Of a DNA stretch of 64,000 nt, positions 1 to 22,486 are shown one piece after another (within the stretch, counting starts at the first letter, position 1; the number at the start of each line of letters is the position of its first letter). Source of the stretch: Pagrus major (Eukaryota > Chordata > Actinopteri > Spariformes > Sparidae); NCBI RefSeq assembly GCF_040436345.1, contig NC_133230.1, forward strand, positions 5,539,297-5,603,296. Direction: 5' to 3'. The position numbers and the translations under genes were made by a program. The notes beneath the pieces are model-generated. The model searched no databases, was not told where the DNA came from, and saw nothing but the letters and a program-made list of their open reading frames with translations.

Positions 1-99
1 AGTCGTTGTAATTTCCTCAACAGACAGAGTCTCTGATGTGCCAGAAATGATCCTCTGGTTGCACTGCAGTACCAACACCCTTGAAAATGTCCTCCCAGC
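1..99. other. left flank, intronic
   Basis: No coding potential or repeat was recognised here. It should lie in a grm1 intron, because the first visible grm1 exon at 5484 begins in the middle of the ligand-binding domain. Confidence 0.4.
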
Positions 100-103
100 T
101 TAA

Positions 104-423
104 AGGAATAGTTCACTCTAGAACGAAATTCAGTCATTATCGACTAACCCTCATGCTGATGAGAAGTCCGGTGTAGTTTCTTATTCCTCAAAGTGCAGCT
201 GGAGACCCGCGGGGGTACCCTCCTGCAGCAAAAATCCATATAACGGCGTAAATGGTGTCCGAGATGAAAAGGTCCATAAAACTACACAAAAACTTTGTAA
301 TTTTCCTCCATACTGCTCGTCCGCTGCAATCCAAGTGTCCTGAAGTGGCGACACCCAGAGTTTACTCGAAACTACATCATTTAATACATTTTTCTAGCCT
401 AAACAGTCACTATACTATATTTG
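104..423 (+). repeat. left terminal inverted repeat (320 bp)
   Basis: This is the reverse complement of 4546-4865 with scattered mismatches. The match runs from the outer AGGAATAGTTCACTCTAGAA to the inner end at the CTATACTATATTTG stretch. Both arms are 320 bp long. Confidence 0.9.
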
Positions 424-529
424 CCTGGAGGCACGCTCCCGCATGCATGCGAGTCTCCCTCACAGCCACTTGTACTACGGAAGCCGCGCCAGACAAGATC
501 AACTAGAACTTGCGATAGATACACACCGG

Positions 530-631
530 TATTTACATCCTGCTTTGAGCGACCAAGCGACACACAAACACAAGAGGGATCTGCCTGCACTAGTGATTTG
601 AAACTTTGAAACTCACAGCAGGATGTAAATA
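530..631. repeat. imperfect hairpin inside the foldback element
   Basis: TATTTACATCCTGCT at 530-544 is repeated as its reverse complement AGCAGGATGTAAATA at 617-631, with about 70 bases between. It may mark the edge of an older inverted structure beside the array. Confidence 0.6.
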
Positions 632-688
632 TCGCGGGTTCTGTTGACTCCCTTTTGTCCAACTTCGTTGCCTTAAAACAGAAAAATA

Positions 689-3600
689 CGACTTCTGCCC
701 TGAGACCAGGAGGGATTCACCTGCCCTCAGACAACTTCTGCCCTGAGACCAGGAGAGATTCACCTGCCCTCAGACAACTTCTGCCCTGAGACCAGGAGGG
801 ATTCACCTGCCCTCAGACAACTTCTGCCCTGAGACCAGAGGAGACAGTTGACTCCCTATTTTCCAACTAGGTTGCCCTGAGAACAGAAAAATACGACTTC
901 TGCCCTGAGACCAGGAGAGATTCACCTGCCCTCAGACAACTTCTGCCCTGAGACCAGGAGAGATTCACCTGCCCTCAGACAACTTCTGCCCTGAGACCAG
1001 AGGAGACAGTTGACTCCCTTTTGTCCAACTACGTTGCCTTAAAACAGAAAAATACGACTTCTGCCCTGAGACCAGGAGAGATTCACCTGCCCTCAGACAA
1101 AATTGTGGGAAACAATGGTCTCTGCCCTGGGACCAGATGATACTAAACAGCCATGAGGAAAATCCTACAAAACAACTTCTGCCCTGAGACCAGGAGGGAT
1201 TCACCTGCCCTCAGACAACTTCTGCCCTGAGACCAGGAGAGATTCACCTGCCCTCAGACAACTTCTGCCCTGAGACCAGGAGAGATTCACCTGCCCTCAG
1301 ACAACTTCTGCCCTGAGACCAGGAGGGATTCACCTGCCCTCAGACAACTTCTGCCCTGAGACCAGAGGAGACAGTTGACTCCCTTTTGTCCAACTACGTT
1401 GCCTTAAAACAGAAAAATACGACTTCTGCCCTGAGACCAGGAGAGATTCACCTGCCCTCAGACAAAATTGTGGGAAACAATGGTCTCTGCCCTGGGACCA
1501 GATGAGACTAAACAGCCATGAGGAAAATCCTACGAAACAACTTCTGCTCTGAGACCAGGAGGGATTCACCTGCCCTCAGACAACTTCTGCCCTGAGACCA
1601 GGAGAGATTCACCTGCCCTCAGACAACTTCTGCCCTGAGACCAGAGGAGACAGTTGACTCCCTTTTGTCCAACTACGTTGCCCTGAGAACAGAAAAATAC
1701 GACTTCTGCCCTGAGACCAGGAGAGATTCACCTGCCCTCAGACAACTTCTGCCCTGAGACCAGGAGAGATTCACCTGCCCTCAGACAACTTCTGCCCTGA
1801 GACCAGAGGAGACAGTTGACTCCCTTTTGTCCAACTACGTTGCCTTAAAACAGAAAAATACGACTTCTGCCCTGAGACCAGGAGGGATTCACCTGCCCTC
1901 AGACAAAATTGTGGGAAACAATGGTCTCTGCCCTGGGACCAGATGATACTAAACAGCCATGAGGAAAATCCTACAAAACAACTTCTGCCCTGAGACCAGG
2001 AGGGATTCACCTGCCCTCAGACAACTTCTGCCCTGAGACCAGGAGAGATTCACCTGCCCTCAGACAACTTCTGCCCTGAGACCAGGAGGGATTCACCTGC
2101 CCTCAGACAACTTCTGCCCTGAGACCAGGAGGGATTCACCTGCCCTCAGACAAAATTGTGGGAAACAATGGTCTCTGCCCTGGGACCAGATGATACTAAA
2201 CAGCCATGAGGAAAATCCTACAAAACAACTTCTGCCCTGAGACCAGGAGGGATTCACCTGCCCTCAGACAACTTCTGCCCTGAGACCAGGAGAGATTCAC
2301 CTGCCCTCAGACAACTTCTGCCCTGAGACCAGGAGGGATTCACCTGCCCTCAGACAACTTCTGCCCTGAGACCAGAAAAATACCACTTCTGCCCTGAGAC
2401 CAGGAGGGATTCACCTGCCCTCAGACAACTTCTGCCCTGAGACCAGGAGAGATTCACCTGCCCTCAGACAAAATTGTGGGAAACAATGGTCTCTGCCCTG
2501 GGACCAGATGAGACTAAACAGCCATGAGGAAAATCCTACAAAAAACTTCTGCCCTGAGACCAGGAGAGATTCACCTGCCCTCAGACAACTTCTGCCCTGA
2601 GACCAGGAGAGATTCACCTGCCCTCAGACAACTTCTGCCCTGAGACCAGGAGGGATTCACCTGCCCTCAGACAACTTCTGCCCTGAGACCAGGAGAGATT
2701 CACCTGCCCTCAGACAACTTCTGCCCTGAGACCAGAGGAGACAGTTGACTCCCTTTTTTCCAACTACGTTGCCCTGAGAACAGAAAAATACAACTTCTGC
2801 CCTGAGACCAGGAGAGATTCACCTGCCCTCAGACAACTTCTGCCCTGAGACCAGGAGAGATTCACCTGCCCTCAGACAACTTCTGCCCTGAGACCAGAGG
2901 AGACAGTTGACTCCCTTTTGTCCAACTTCGTTGCCTTAAAACAGAAAAATACGACTTCTGCCCTGAGACCAGAAAAATACGACTTCTGCCCTGAGACCAG
3001 GAGGGATTCACCTGCCCTCAGACAAAATTGTGGGAAACAATGGTCTCTGCCCTGGGACCAGATGATACTAAACAGCCATGAGGAAAATCCTACAAAACAA
3101 CTTCTGCCCTGAGACCAGGAGGGATTCACCTGCCCTCAGACAACTTCTGCCCTGAGACCAGGAGAGATTCACCTGCCCTCAGACAACTTCTGCCCTGAGA
3201 CCAGGAGGGATTCACCTGCCCTCAGACAACTTCTGCCCTGAGACCAGAGGAGACAGTTGACTCCCTTTTGTCCAACTACGTTGCCTTAAAACAGAAAAAT
3301 ACGACTTCTGCCCTGAGACCAGGAGGGATTCACCTGCCCTCAGACAACTTCTGCCCTGAGACCAGAGGAGACAGTTGACTCCCTTTTTTCCAACTACGTT
3401 GCCCTGAGAACAGAAAAATACAACTTCTGCCCTGAGACCAGGAGAGATTCACCTGCCCTCAGACAACTTCTGCCCTGAGACCAGGAGAGATTCACCTGCC
3501 CTCAGACAACTTCTGCCCTGAGACCAGGAGGGATTCACCTGCCCTCAGACAACTTCTGCCCTGAGACCAGGAGAGATTCACCTGCCCTCAGACAACTTCT

Positions 3601-4130
3601 GCCCTGAGACCAGAGGAGACAGTTGACTCCCTTTTGTCCAACTTCGTTGCCTTAAAACAGAAAAATACGACTTCTGCCCTGAGACCAGAAAAATACGACT
3701 TCTGCCCTGAGACCAGGAGGGATTCACCTGCCCTCAGACAAAATTGTGGGAAACAATGGTCTCTGCCCTGGGACCAGATGATACTAAACAGCCATGAGGA
3801 AAATCCTACAAAACAACTTCTGCCCTGAGACCAGGAGGGATTCACCTGCCCTCAGACAACTTCTGCCCTGAGACCAGAGGAGACAGTTGACTCCCTTTTT
3901 TCCAACTACGTTGCCTTAAAACAGAAAAATACGACTTCTGCCCTGAGACCAGGAGAGATTCACCTGCCCTCAGACAACTTCTGCCCTGAGACCAGAGGAG
4001 ACAGTTGACTCCCTTTTGTCCAACTACGTTGCCTTAAAACAGAAAAATACAACTTCTGCCCTGAGACCAGGAGAGATTCACCTGCCCTCAGACAAAATTG
4101 TGGGAAACAATGGTCTCTGCCCTATTTTTC
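689..4130. repeat. 43-bp minisatellite with higher-order structure
   Basis: The basic unit is 43 bp and is itself two related halves, one built round CTGCCCTGAGACCAGGAG and the other round CACCTGCCCTCAGACAA. Two other block types are interspersed. One begins near GACAGTTGACTCCCTTTT (about a dozen copies), and its sequence also occurs once in the left flank at 640-690. The other begins near AAAATTGTGGGAAACAATGG (about eight copies). A large block is duplicated, with 2872-3129 and 3588-3845 nearly identical at an offset of 716 bp. Confidence 0.95.
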
Positions 4131-4545
4131 AACAGTTTATACATAATTTGTCAAATATTATTTCGAAAACACAAAGTGTTTTCAGCATTTGTCCTGCTCT
4201 ATATTACAAAAACGCATACAATTTTAATTTAAAATAATTCTAATAAAATCTATTTTCATGTGATATTTTAAAATTAACTAACTGTTTTCATAAGTACACT
4301 TGCATACACTCTAGGTGGAAAGAAATATTTAATATTCCTCCTTTTGTTGTGGTTACACCACTTGACATTTTCAGGGGCAATCAGTCTTACCTTTCGTAAA
4401 AAATAGTTCAAATGCCTTTTCAAATTACATGAAACCAACATAAATACAAAATATACATTTTAGCAAACCTGATGGAAGCTTTTCAAACAATTTTTTAAAA
4501 CATTTTTGAATTGCTCATAATGCAAATCCTTATTTGTCACTGACC

Positions 4546-4865
4546 CAAATATAGCATAGTGACTGTTTAGGCTAGAAAAATGTACTAAATGACGTTGTTT
4601 CGAGTAAATTCTGGGTGTCGCCACTTCAGGACACTTGGATTGCAGCGGACGAGCAGTATGGAGGAATATTACAAAGTTTTTGTGTAGTTTTATGGACCTT
4701 TTCGTCTCGGACACCATTTACGCCGTTATATGGATTATTGCTGCAGGTGCGTACCCCCGTGGGTCTCCAGCTGCACTTTGAGGATTAAGAAACTACAACG
4801 GACTTCTCATCAGCATGATGGTGAGTCGATAATGACTGAATTTCGTTCTAGAGTGAAATATTCCT
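4546..4865 (-). repeat. right terminal inverted repeat (320 bp)
   Basis: This is the inverted partner of 104-423. It ends in AGTGAAATATTCCT, followed directly by the TTAA target sequence at 4866-4869. Confidence 0.9.
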
Positions 4866-4869
4866 TTAA

Positions 4870-16224
<11,355 letters not shown>

Positions 16225-16700
16225 GGGAGCAGACTCAGTTTTGCCAGTTGTACAATATTTTAAAGTTCATGATGACTTGTGCTGTATATGATGATGTTAT
16301 ATAAGGAAAAAGTCATTCTGTGGTCATTTTTCACTCTATAATTAATAGGTTTTACATGATAAGGGTGAACAACAAGGAGCCACATTTTAAAACTCTTTTA
16401 GATGTTGTCTACAATAGTGAAAGAATTTGACTTAAATATTTATAAACTAACATAATCTATTAGGATAAATATGAGACAAACAACTAAGACAGTCTATGTA
16501 TGTACATTTATTATATAAATAGATTTATTTGATAAATATAGGACAAATAAAAAGCAGATTAGTTTGCTGATTTTAAACAGGGCAACTCGATGGTGAATAT
16601 AGTTTGTATGTATTGCAAAAACAATTTGTCACCAAGATTTTTGGAGAAAATCTGTTTTATGTGCACATGTTGTTTGACATTTCTGAAAATAAACCTATTT
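16225..16700 (+). other. grm1: grm1 3'UTR (proximal part)
   Basis: This AT-rich sequence follows the stop codon. Candidate AATAAA signals are at 16546-16551 and 16688-16693, with another at 17983-17988, so the true end is uncertain. Confidence 0.5.
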
Positions 16701-16799
16701 GCTTTCTTGACGAGAGTTTGATGAGAAGATGGACGCCACTCTCACATCTGCCCACTAAATATAATGCTACAACTAGCAGCCATTAGCTTCCCACTGAGC

Positions 16800-17070
16800 A
16801 GGCAACGTCTGTGGACGTCCAAAACAGGTTGATATCAGGTCCGTCGGGCCAGGCCATGATCTGGACGTCCATTGACAGCCAGAATTAGTCAATAAATGAC
16901 GTTGAGAAAAGACGTCCAGTCAGGCCATAATCTAGACATCCGCTGACATCCAGAATTAGTTGAGAAGAGACATTCATACCGGCTATGATCTGGACGTCCA
17001 CGGACAGCCAGAATTAGTCGACAAACGACATATAAACATCTATACAACGTCCAGAAAAGACGTATAAAAA
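16800..17070. repeat. degenerate tandem repeat rich in GACGTCC
   Basis: Three related copies of a roughly 65-bp unit carry ATCTGGACGTCCATTGACAG and AGCCAGAATTAGTC-like segments. GACGTCC is palindromic in part, so the block is rich in short inverted repeats. It is probably an interspersed fish repeat. Confidence 0.6.
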
Positions 17071-18360
17071 ACTATCATTAGTTTAGCATAAACATTTGAA
17101 ACAGGAAATGAAGCACAGCTGGCCTGACTCTGTCCAAAGGTGACAATTCATGTATAAATTGACATTTTTACATTTTACTGATTAAACTGTTATATAATGT
17201 CTTAATTAGTTAGGTTTAGAGGTGCTGGTGGGTTGGCGGGAGTTTGTGTCCTTTAAACAGAGCCAGGCTATCTGTTTCCCACCCCCTGTTTCCAGCCTTT
17301 ATGCTAAGCTATGCTAACCACCCACCGGCGGTCGTGTCATATTTAGTCTCAACGGGTGACGCCAATCTTCTTATCGACCTTTTGGTAGGGAAGCGAATTA
17401 GTATATTTTCCAAAATGAACTTCTGCTCTGAGCTAGGAGAGCAGAATGAAATGTTCTTTTAATGAAATTAAAAAGGTGACGTGTCAACATGAGTTCTCAT
17501 TGGAGCAATTATCTGTGAAATTTTGATTGATGCAGTACTGCCAGGCAAATGCACTGACTGTGTCACGAATGTAGCAGAAGACAAGTGCCATATTTTCATT
17601 AAGTTTTTTTTTTTAATTTGTACATCAATCTTATTTCTATGATCCTGAAATGCAAGTTCAACTAGTTCGAAGTGTGTACTTTTATAATTAGACATCTACT
17701 TTCATGGATTTATGTATAAGATAAATAAACATACATATGTTTTGTGAAATGTATGGATTATGTAACATATTTTGGTATTCAGATGATATCTATATGCATT
17801 ACAATATTAGACGGAACTTATTAGCTGTGTATGCTTCTAATGTGTGATTGGTTGTGTACACCAGTCAATTTCTTTTAGAGTTTAAGAGCCTATCCAAACC
17901 ATATAATGTGATGAAGACGTGCTACTGTTACCGTTTTACGTAATATTCTGAATAAGCTACCTGCAGTCTGATACACAGTATAAATAAAGTCTGCCATTTT
18001 AAACAAATACTTACTGTAGAGCATTGAAAAGGACACTTGTTTGATTGGAGTAAATTTAGTATTTTCTATGCTGTTGTCTCCTGTGTTTCATGGCCTCAAT
18101 CAATTGTTTCAAATCAAGTCTGAAGGTCAAAGATTTGTGGCTTTGTGTAAAGGAAGACATTCAAAGTAAAAAGGTTCAAACAAAAAAAAGGGGTAAAGGT
18201 TTGTTTATTGTCATTTTACAGCAAGAGCCGTAAAGGGAACATGTAGGGTTGAGACGTCTAAATGCAGATTACTTCAAAACTGTGAAAAACTTGTTTGTTT
18301 ATGAGCTGATATTTGTAAAACCGGACGAGAGGCAGATCCAGTTTTGCAATGGTTTAGGGA
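17071..18360. other. intergenic, grm1 to rab32 remnant
   Basis: This AT-rich stretch has no recognised exon. Part may belong to a long grm1 3'UTR, because an AATAAA lies at 17983-17988. Confidence 0.5.
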
Positions 18361-19067
18361 GAAGACAGAGAATCAGTTTAAAATGTGGTCATCGTTGATC
18401 TAGGCATGAGAGGAAGCAGCATTGGTTGCTCTAAAAACAATTGAATGGGACGCCAAGACAGTGGTGAGACTGCAGCTTTGGGATATTGCAGGTGAGTGTA
18501 AAAATGAGGAAATATCTGTTGCAATTGTCTTCAAAGCCAAAACACAGTAATAGGGCAGAGACATCTGGTATCTGCTTTACCATTTTAAAAAAATATAATG
18601 TCATAGAAATGTGCAATTTCTATAATAACAGCATGTAAAATTTGATTTGATATAGTAATTCAAGTCAAACACAATAAAGAAACAGCAGCATTACTGACTG
18701 TGTGTCCATAAACTGGAAGCCTTTTGTCAAGTAATAGCAGACTATCTGTCAAAAATGAATTCAGCTGTGTTGAAGCTTTAACTACACAGATTTATCTTCT
18801 CTTCAAGGCCGGGAGAGGTATAAGAAGATGCCCAGAGTGTACTACAAAGCAGCGATGGGAGCAGTAGTGGTCTTTGACATTACAAACAGCTCCACCTCGG
18901 AGGCTGCCTCACAGTGGAAGCAGGATCTGGATAGCGGCTGTCCAGTCCCTGCTGTCCTGCTGGCCAACAAATGTGACATGACAGGAAGGGACAGAGGCTT
19001 GGTGTCCTCTCTGGACAGCTTCTGTAAAGACACCAGCTTCATGGGCTGGTTTGAGACCTCTGCTAAG
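18361..19067 (+). pseudogene. rab32: rab32-like small GTPase, decayed copy
   Basis: Two exon remnants resemble Rab32/Rab38, GTPases of melanosome and lysosome-related organelle traffic. Exon 1 (about 18361-18491) reads RESV-stop-NVVIVDLG, where the family has an REHLFK-like start followed by the P-loop. The TAA is at 18379-18381. The P-loop Gly and Lys are replaced (MRGSSI instead of VGKTSI). The next 20 or so residues, which include switch I, are missing, and the frame shifts before ALKTIEWDAKTVVRLQLWDI. The exon 1 donor GTGAGT (18492) is intact. Exon 2 (18808-19067) is open from GRERYKKMPRVYYKA to FETSAK, with NKCD intact. It has Arg where DxAGQE has its catalytic Gln, and it lacks a short loop after LDS. 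No convincing third exon was seen. Its position between grm1 and stxbp5 matches rab32 in other vertebrates. Confidence 0.8.
18808..19067 (+). pseudogene. rab32: rab32 pseudogene exon 2, open reading frame kept
   Basis: Acceptor TCTCTTCAAG and donor AAG|GTTTGT are both usable. The 260 bp have no stop in the Rab frame and join the exon 1 donor in phase. The guanine-binding motifs NKCD and ETSAK are present, and VFDITNSSTSEAASQWKQDL matches the Rab32 helix 3 region. Confidence 0.85.
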
Positions 19068-20654
19068 GTTTGTGTTATATTTTATGATAGGAGAAAAAAC
19101 AACTTTTCAACCAAATGTAATGTTGACTTTAGTAAAAAGTATTTCAAGAAAGAGTCTAAATTATGAAAGGCCTGGGAACGTGATCCATGACCTCAAACCC
19201 ATAGAGACCTCTTACAAACCCCTGGTTCATTCTATATCAGGCCTGTTCAACTACTAAGGGCCAGATTTGATAAAAAAGTGTCATGGGGACTTTTATATCC
19301 CCTCTGTCTGACCTGTAAGGCTTGGAATTTAAATGTGTATCAACAATGCACTTTATTTTTTTCTTTATTAGTTTTCATAATTGAAAAAGAAACATTATAT
19401 AGTCAAAAGAACAGGAAAAAAGTATTTTTCCACATAGCAACAGACAATGAGCCTAATTAGCCTGTTAACAAACAGATCAAAGCGCATACTGTCAATGATG
19501 TATTGAAGGAATTTCATTGAGGTGACATGACTTCATGAATGAACATCTATATCGCAACACTCCCCCCTACTGACCACAGCTGGCTATGACGACTTTTAGT
19601 GCAATGAGATCACAACTGTTAATAATTCAAATCCCACGGCAAAACGACCAAAGCACTCATGAAGCCGCAACAGATTCAAGTGTAATAGATAATTATGTCA
19701 CAGCTTTTCATGCAACTGTGAAGTTAATGCTCAGTGGAACAAGATTCAGTGTCCAAATTAGGACAGGGAAAAAATGAACTCAATACCTCTACAGCCAACT
19801 GAAGACACAAAGAACATGCTCACAAATAAAAGCACACATAATTGTATGTTTATTACAGAATATCACAGTTGTGTATAACTGTAGGAGTTGTTGTCAAGCT
19901 GCCATGGCAAGGAGCGATCCCTCATGTCTGACATCTCCCCCTGATGCCCTCACGAGCAAATGAATTGTTCCCCCCAGCACAGTCACATCTCAGTGCACGA
20001 GAGGAGCCCTCACCAAGGAATTATAGGCAGTAAAACGTCTCCAGTCCAAGAAGAAGAGATGTAGAAGAAGAGACATGTTGATGGGACAGATGGTGGATAC
20101 CAGGGGGATAAAATAGGGACTAACATCTTTATCTCACACATTCTTTCTGAGTGATTGCTTATTTCAAAACATCTATACATTTCTTTGTAATGTATGTAGT
20201 CTTCAATGGGGACACTGCAAAATCACTGTGCTTTGCCAAATCAGTGCACTATAAACTCCAGTATCCACAGTGGATCATGTGCATCATTAGGACGTGCATA
20301 CTGACAAACACAGATCTCCATCCAGTAGCTTAAGTTTGCAGGCAAAGAGGATGACATACAACCATTTACACTAACAATAACAGCTTTGGGAAATATGGAG
20401 TCTCTACTGTAGTTCACCTCACCTGCAGAAATCCGCCTGCAGAAATTGGTGCACCTGGAGGAAACCATTGCAAACGAATGGAGGTTTATAGATTACAGGT
20501 ACAAATTTACAGCAGCAGGTGGCATAGTTGTCCCATTTAGCGTGATTTAATAATAAGTGAGGAAGAGAGAGAGCATCAAAGAGAGAAACAAGGGCAACCA
20601 TCCAACAGAGAGAGGAGCAAACATCTAGGGAGGGCAGCGGGATGTGAGGGATCA

Positions 20655-20680
20655 CAGACAGACAGACAGACAGATAGAGA
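20655..20680. repeat. (GACA)n microsatellite
   Basis: A short run of GACA units, with a degenerate GACAGA continuation to about 20710. Confidence 0.8.
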
Positions 20681-20764
20681 TGGAGATGAGATTGGAGAGA
20701 CAGACAGATCGTTCAAAAAGAGTGGTTTTTATTTACAAGCTTATTGTCATACTTACTACTGCAC

Positions 20765-20925
20765 CACCTTCCTCTTTTTCCCCTTCCCTTCCTCTTCTTT
20801 CCCTTACACTTCCTTCCATTACTCTTCTTTCCATTATTCTTCTTTCCCTTCCTTTACTTTTCCCTTATTTCCCTTCTTGTTCTTCTTCCTCTTCAGCTCC
20901 TCCTCTTCCTCCTCCTCTGGGTTTC
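20765..20925. repeat. pyrimidine tract, (CTTCCCTT)-like
   Basis: An almost pure C/T run of about 160 bp built from CTTCC and CTTT units, tailing into TCCTCTTCC. The open frames it produces are compositional artefacts. Confidence 0.8.
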
Positions 20926-22486
20926 TGTGGCATAAAGAGCTGATATCAGATTACACTGATTACAGAAATAGGCTTTGTGGACATGACGTGAGTCCAGGTG
21001 AAAATACTCTTCTTTCCCTTCCCTTCTTTTTACTTTCCCTTTCTCAAATAAGATTTATTAACAATCCATATTTTTAGATCATCATATCAGTCATTGATTT
21101 GATTCAGCACATGTAAATATTTGGTGCTGGTGAAACCTTGTCCTAAACGTTCACTGACGTGTTGGCTTTTACTCAGGTTATTTTTGCACACCAATCTGTC
21201 CTTTGCTGTCCTGTAGTTTTACTTTTCGCTGTCCTTGCTGTGCATCTAGGGAACTGTCCCACATCCTGCTGCCGAGTACCTATACACAGTTGCTTTGTCA
21301 TGCAACATATCATGTGTTTCTTTTAAACTTGAAATAGTCTATGTGTAAAACATCACACTGTTTTATCATACCAGCATTTATACACTTTGCTGATCAAGTG
21401 AGTTACCACATAACAGCCAGGAAAGGTAGTTTACCTCAAGTGGCAATTCTGGAAACTGAGGGGAGAAGTAAAACACAACTGCTAATTATGGATGTATGTC
21501 CCAGATACTACACAGATACTATACAGAGACCTAAACTCAGGAGTCAGACAGGGATGCTGGCCCCATTACTTCCACACATCGGACACAAAAGCTCAGCCTC
21601 CTGACTTGTTGTTTTTTTAAAAACGACATTCGAAGTGGGAGGAGCACTCTCTGCAACAGATCCCCATTACATGTGCATTATTGATATTGCCCTATTTTAT
21701 CTGCCCTCCAGTGTGCATTATCACTGGTGGCTTCGTTCATATATTCATGATTGCATGAAAATTTCAATTTAGTCAAACTTGTGAATAGGTTGATGAAGAG
21801 TGAAGCAGTGTGCGTGTCTCTTACTGCGCCTCCAGTGACCCATTTTATGATGGCCTGCGTTAATTAAGCATTCACTGTCCGTGGAATGCTGACGTAAATA
21901 AGAGGCCGGTACAGGAAGAAGGCAAATTCTGAGTGTGTGCCAAAATGCCAGAATGTGAATCAACCTAATCATTAAAAAACAGATCATATCCTGTACCATC
22001 AAGGCAACCAATCAGAGGTAGGAATCCATATGTTGCTGTCCATGGCGCTGAATTGTGGCTATAAGAAAAGCCCTCCACCACTACAAAGTGGAGTTAGATT
22101 GCATGAAGCTATAATATTAGTAGGCGATGCCATCTAGTGAACAAAACGTGCATGTGCAAAGATAGTTAAAGGAAGGAAAGCCTTCTGGTGCAAATCTGTT
22201 AGTGACATTTTGTTTGGAAATCAGTTACAATATATTGTCTTTCTGTACGTGCATGGTGACACATCCTCAATCATCAACTTTGTTTGTTAGCAGTGTAGTT
22301 ATGTCAAAATACTCAGTGACAAGCATTCAACCTTACAAAAAGGATGGTAGGAGGCATTATGCAGAATGGCTCCATTGAGGGTGTAAAATAAGTACTCATT
22401 ATGCAGAATGAAATAATGTATATTATTAGATTATATATTTAACTAGGCCTAATTATGGATGAATGTGTTCACCACTCTAATGCTGA

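Larger units (their letters stand above)
100..4869. mobile_element. TTAA-flanked foldback DNA transposon with minisatellite core
   Basis: The element has long, near-perfect terminal inverted repeats (104-423 and 4546-4865, 320 bp each), each bordered by TTAA (100-103 and 4866-4869). The outer ends read TTAA-AGGAATAGTTCACT on the left and AGTGAAATATTCCT-TTAA on the right. TTAA is the duplicated target of piggyBac-type transposases, so a non-autonomous piggyBac-like origin is inferred; no transposase is present. The interior is a left-specific 424-688 segment, a 3.4-kb tandem array, and an AT-rich 4131-4545 segment. The short open frames inside the array are repeat artefacts. A shorter relative lies at 55821-56304. 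Confidence 0.85.

Noticed and set aside
965..3845. Repeated open frames of 68-85 codons on the minus strand of the minisatellite, all with similar predicted peptides
   Set aside because: They arise because the repeat unit happens to lack stops in one frame. They share no domain, have no splice or start context, and change with unit number.
20443..20550. Possible rab32 third exon, KLVHLEETIANEWRF and onward to a TAA
   Set aside because: The acceptor and phase fit and a few residues resemble the Rab38 helix 5 region, but the similarity is weak and the frame ends without the Cys pair needed for prenylation. Chance is the better explanation.
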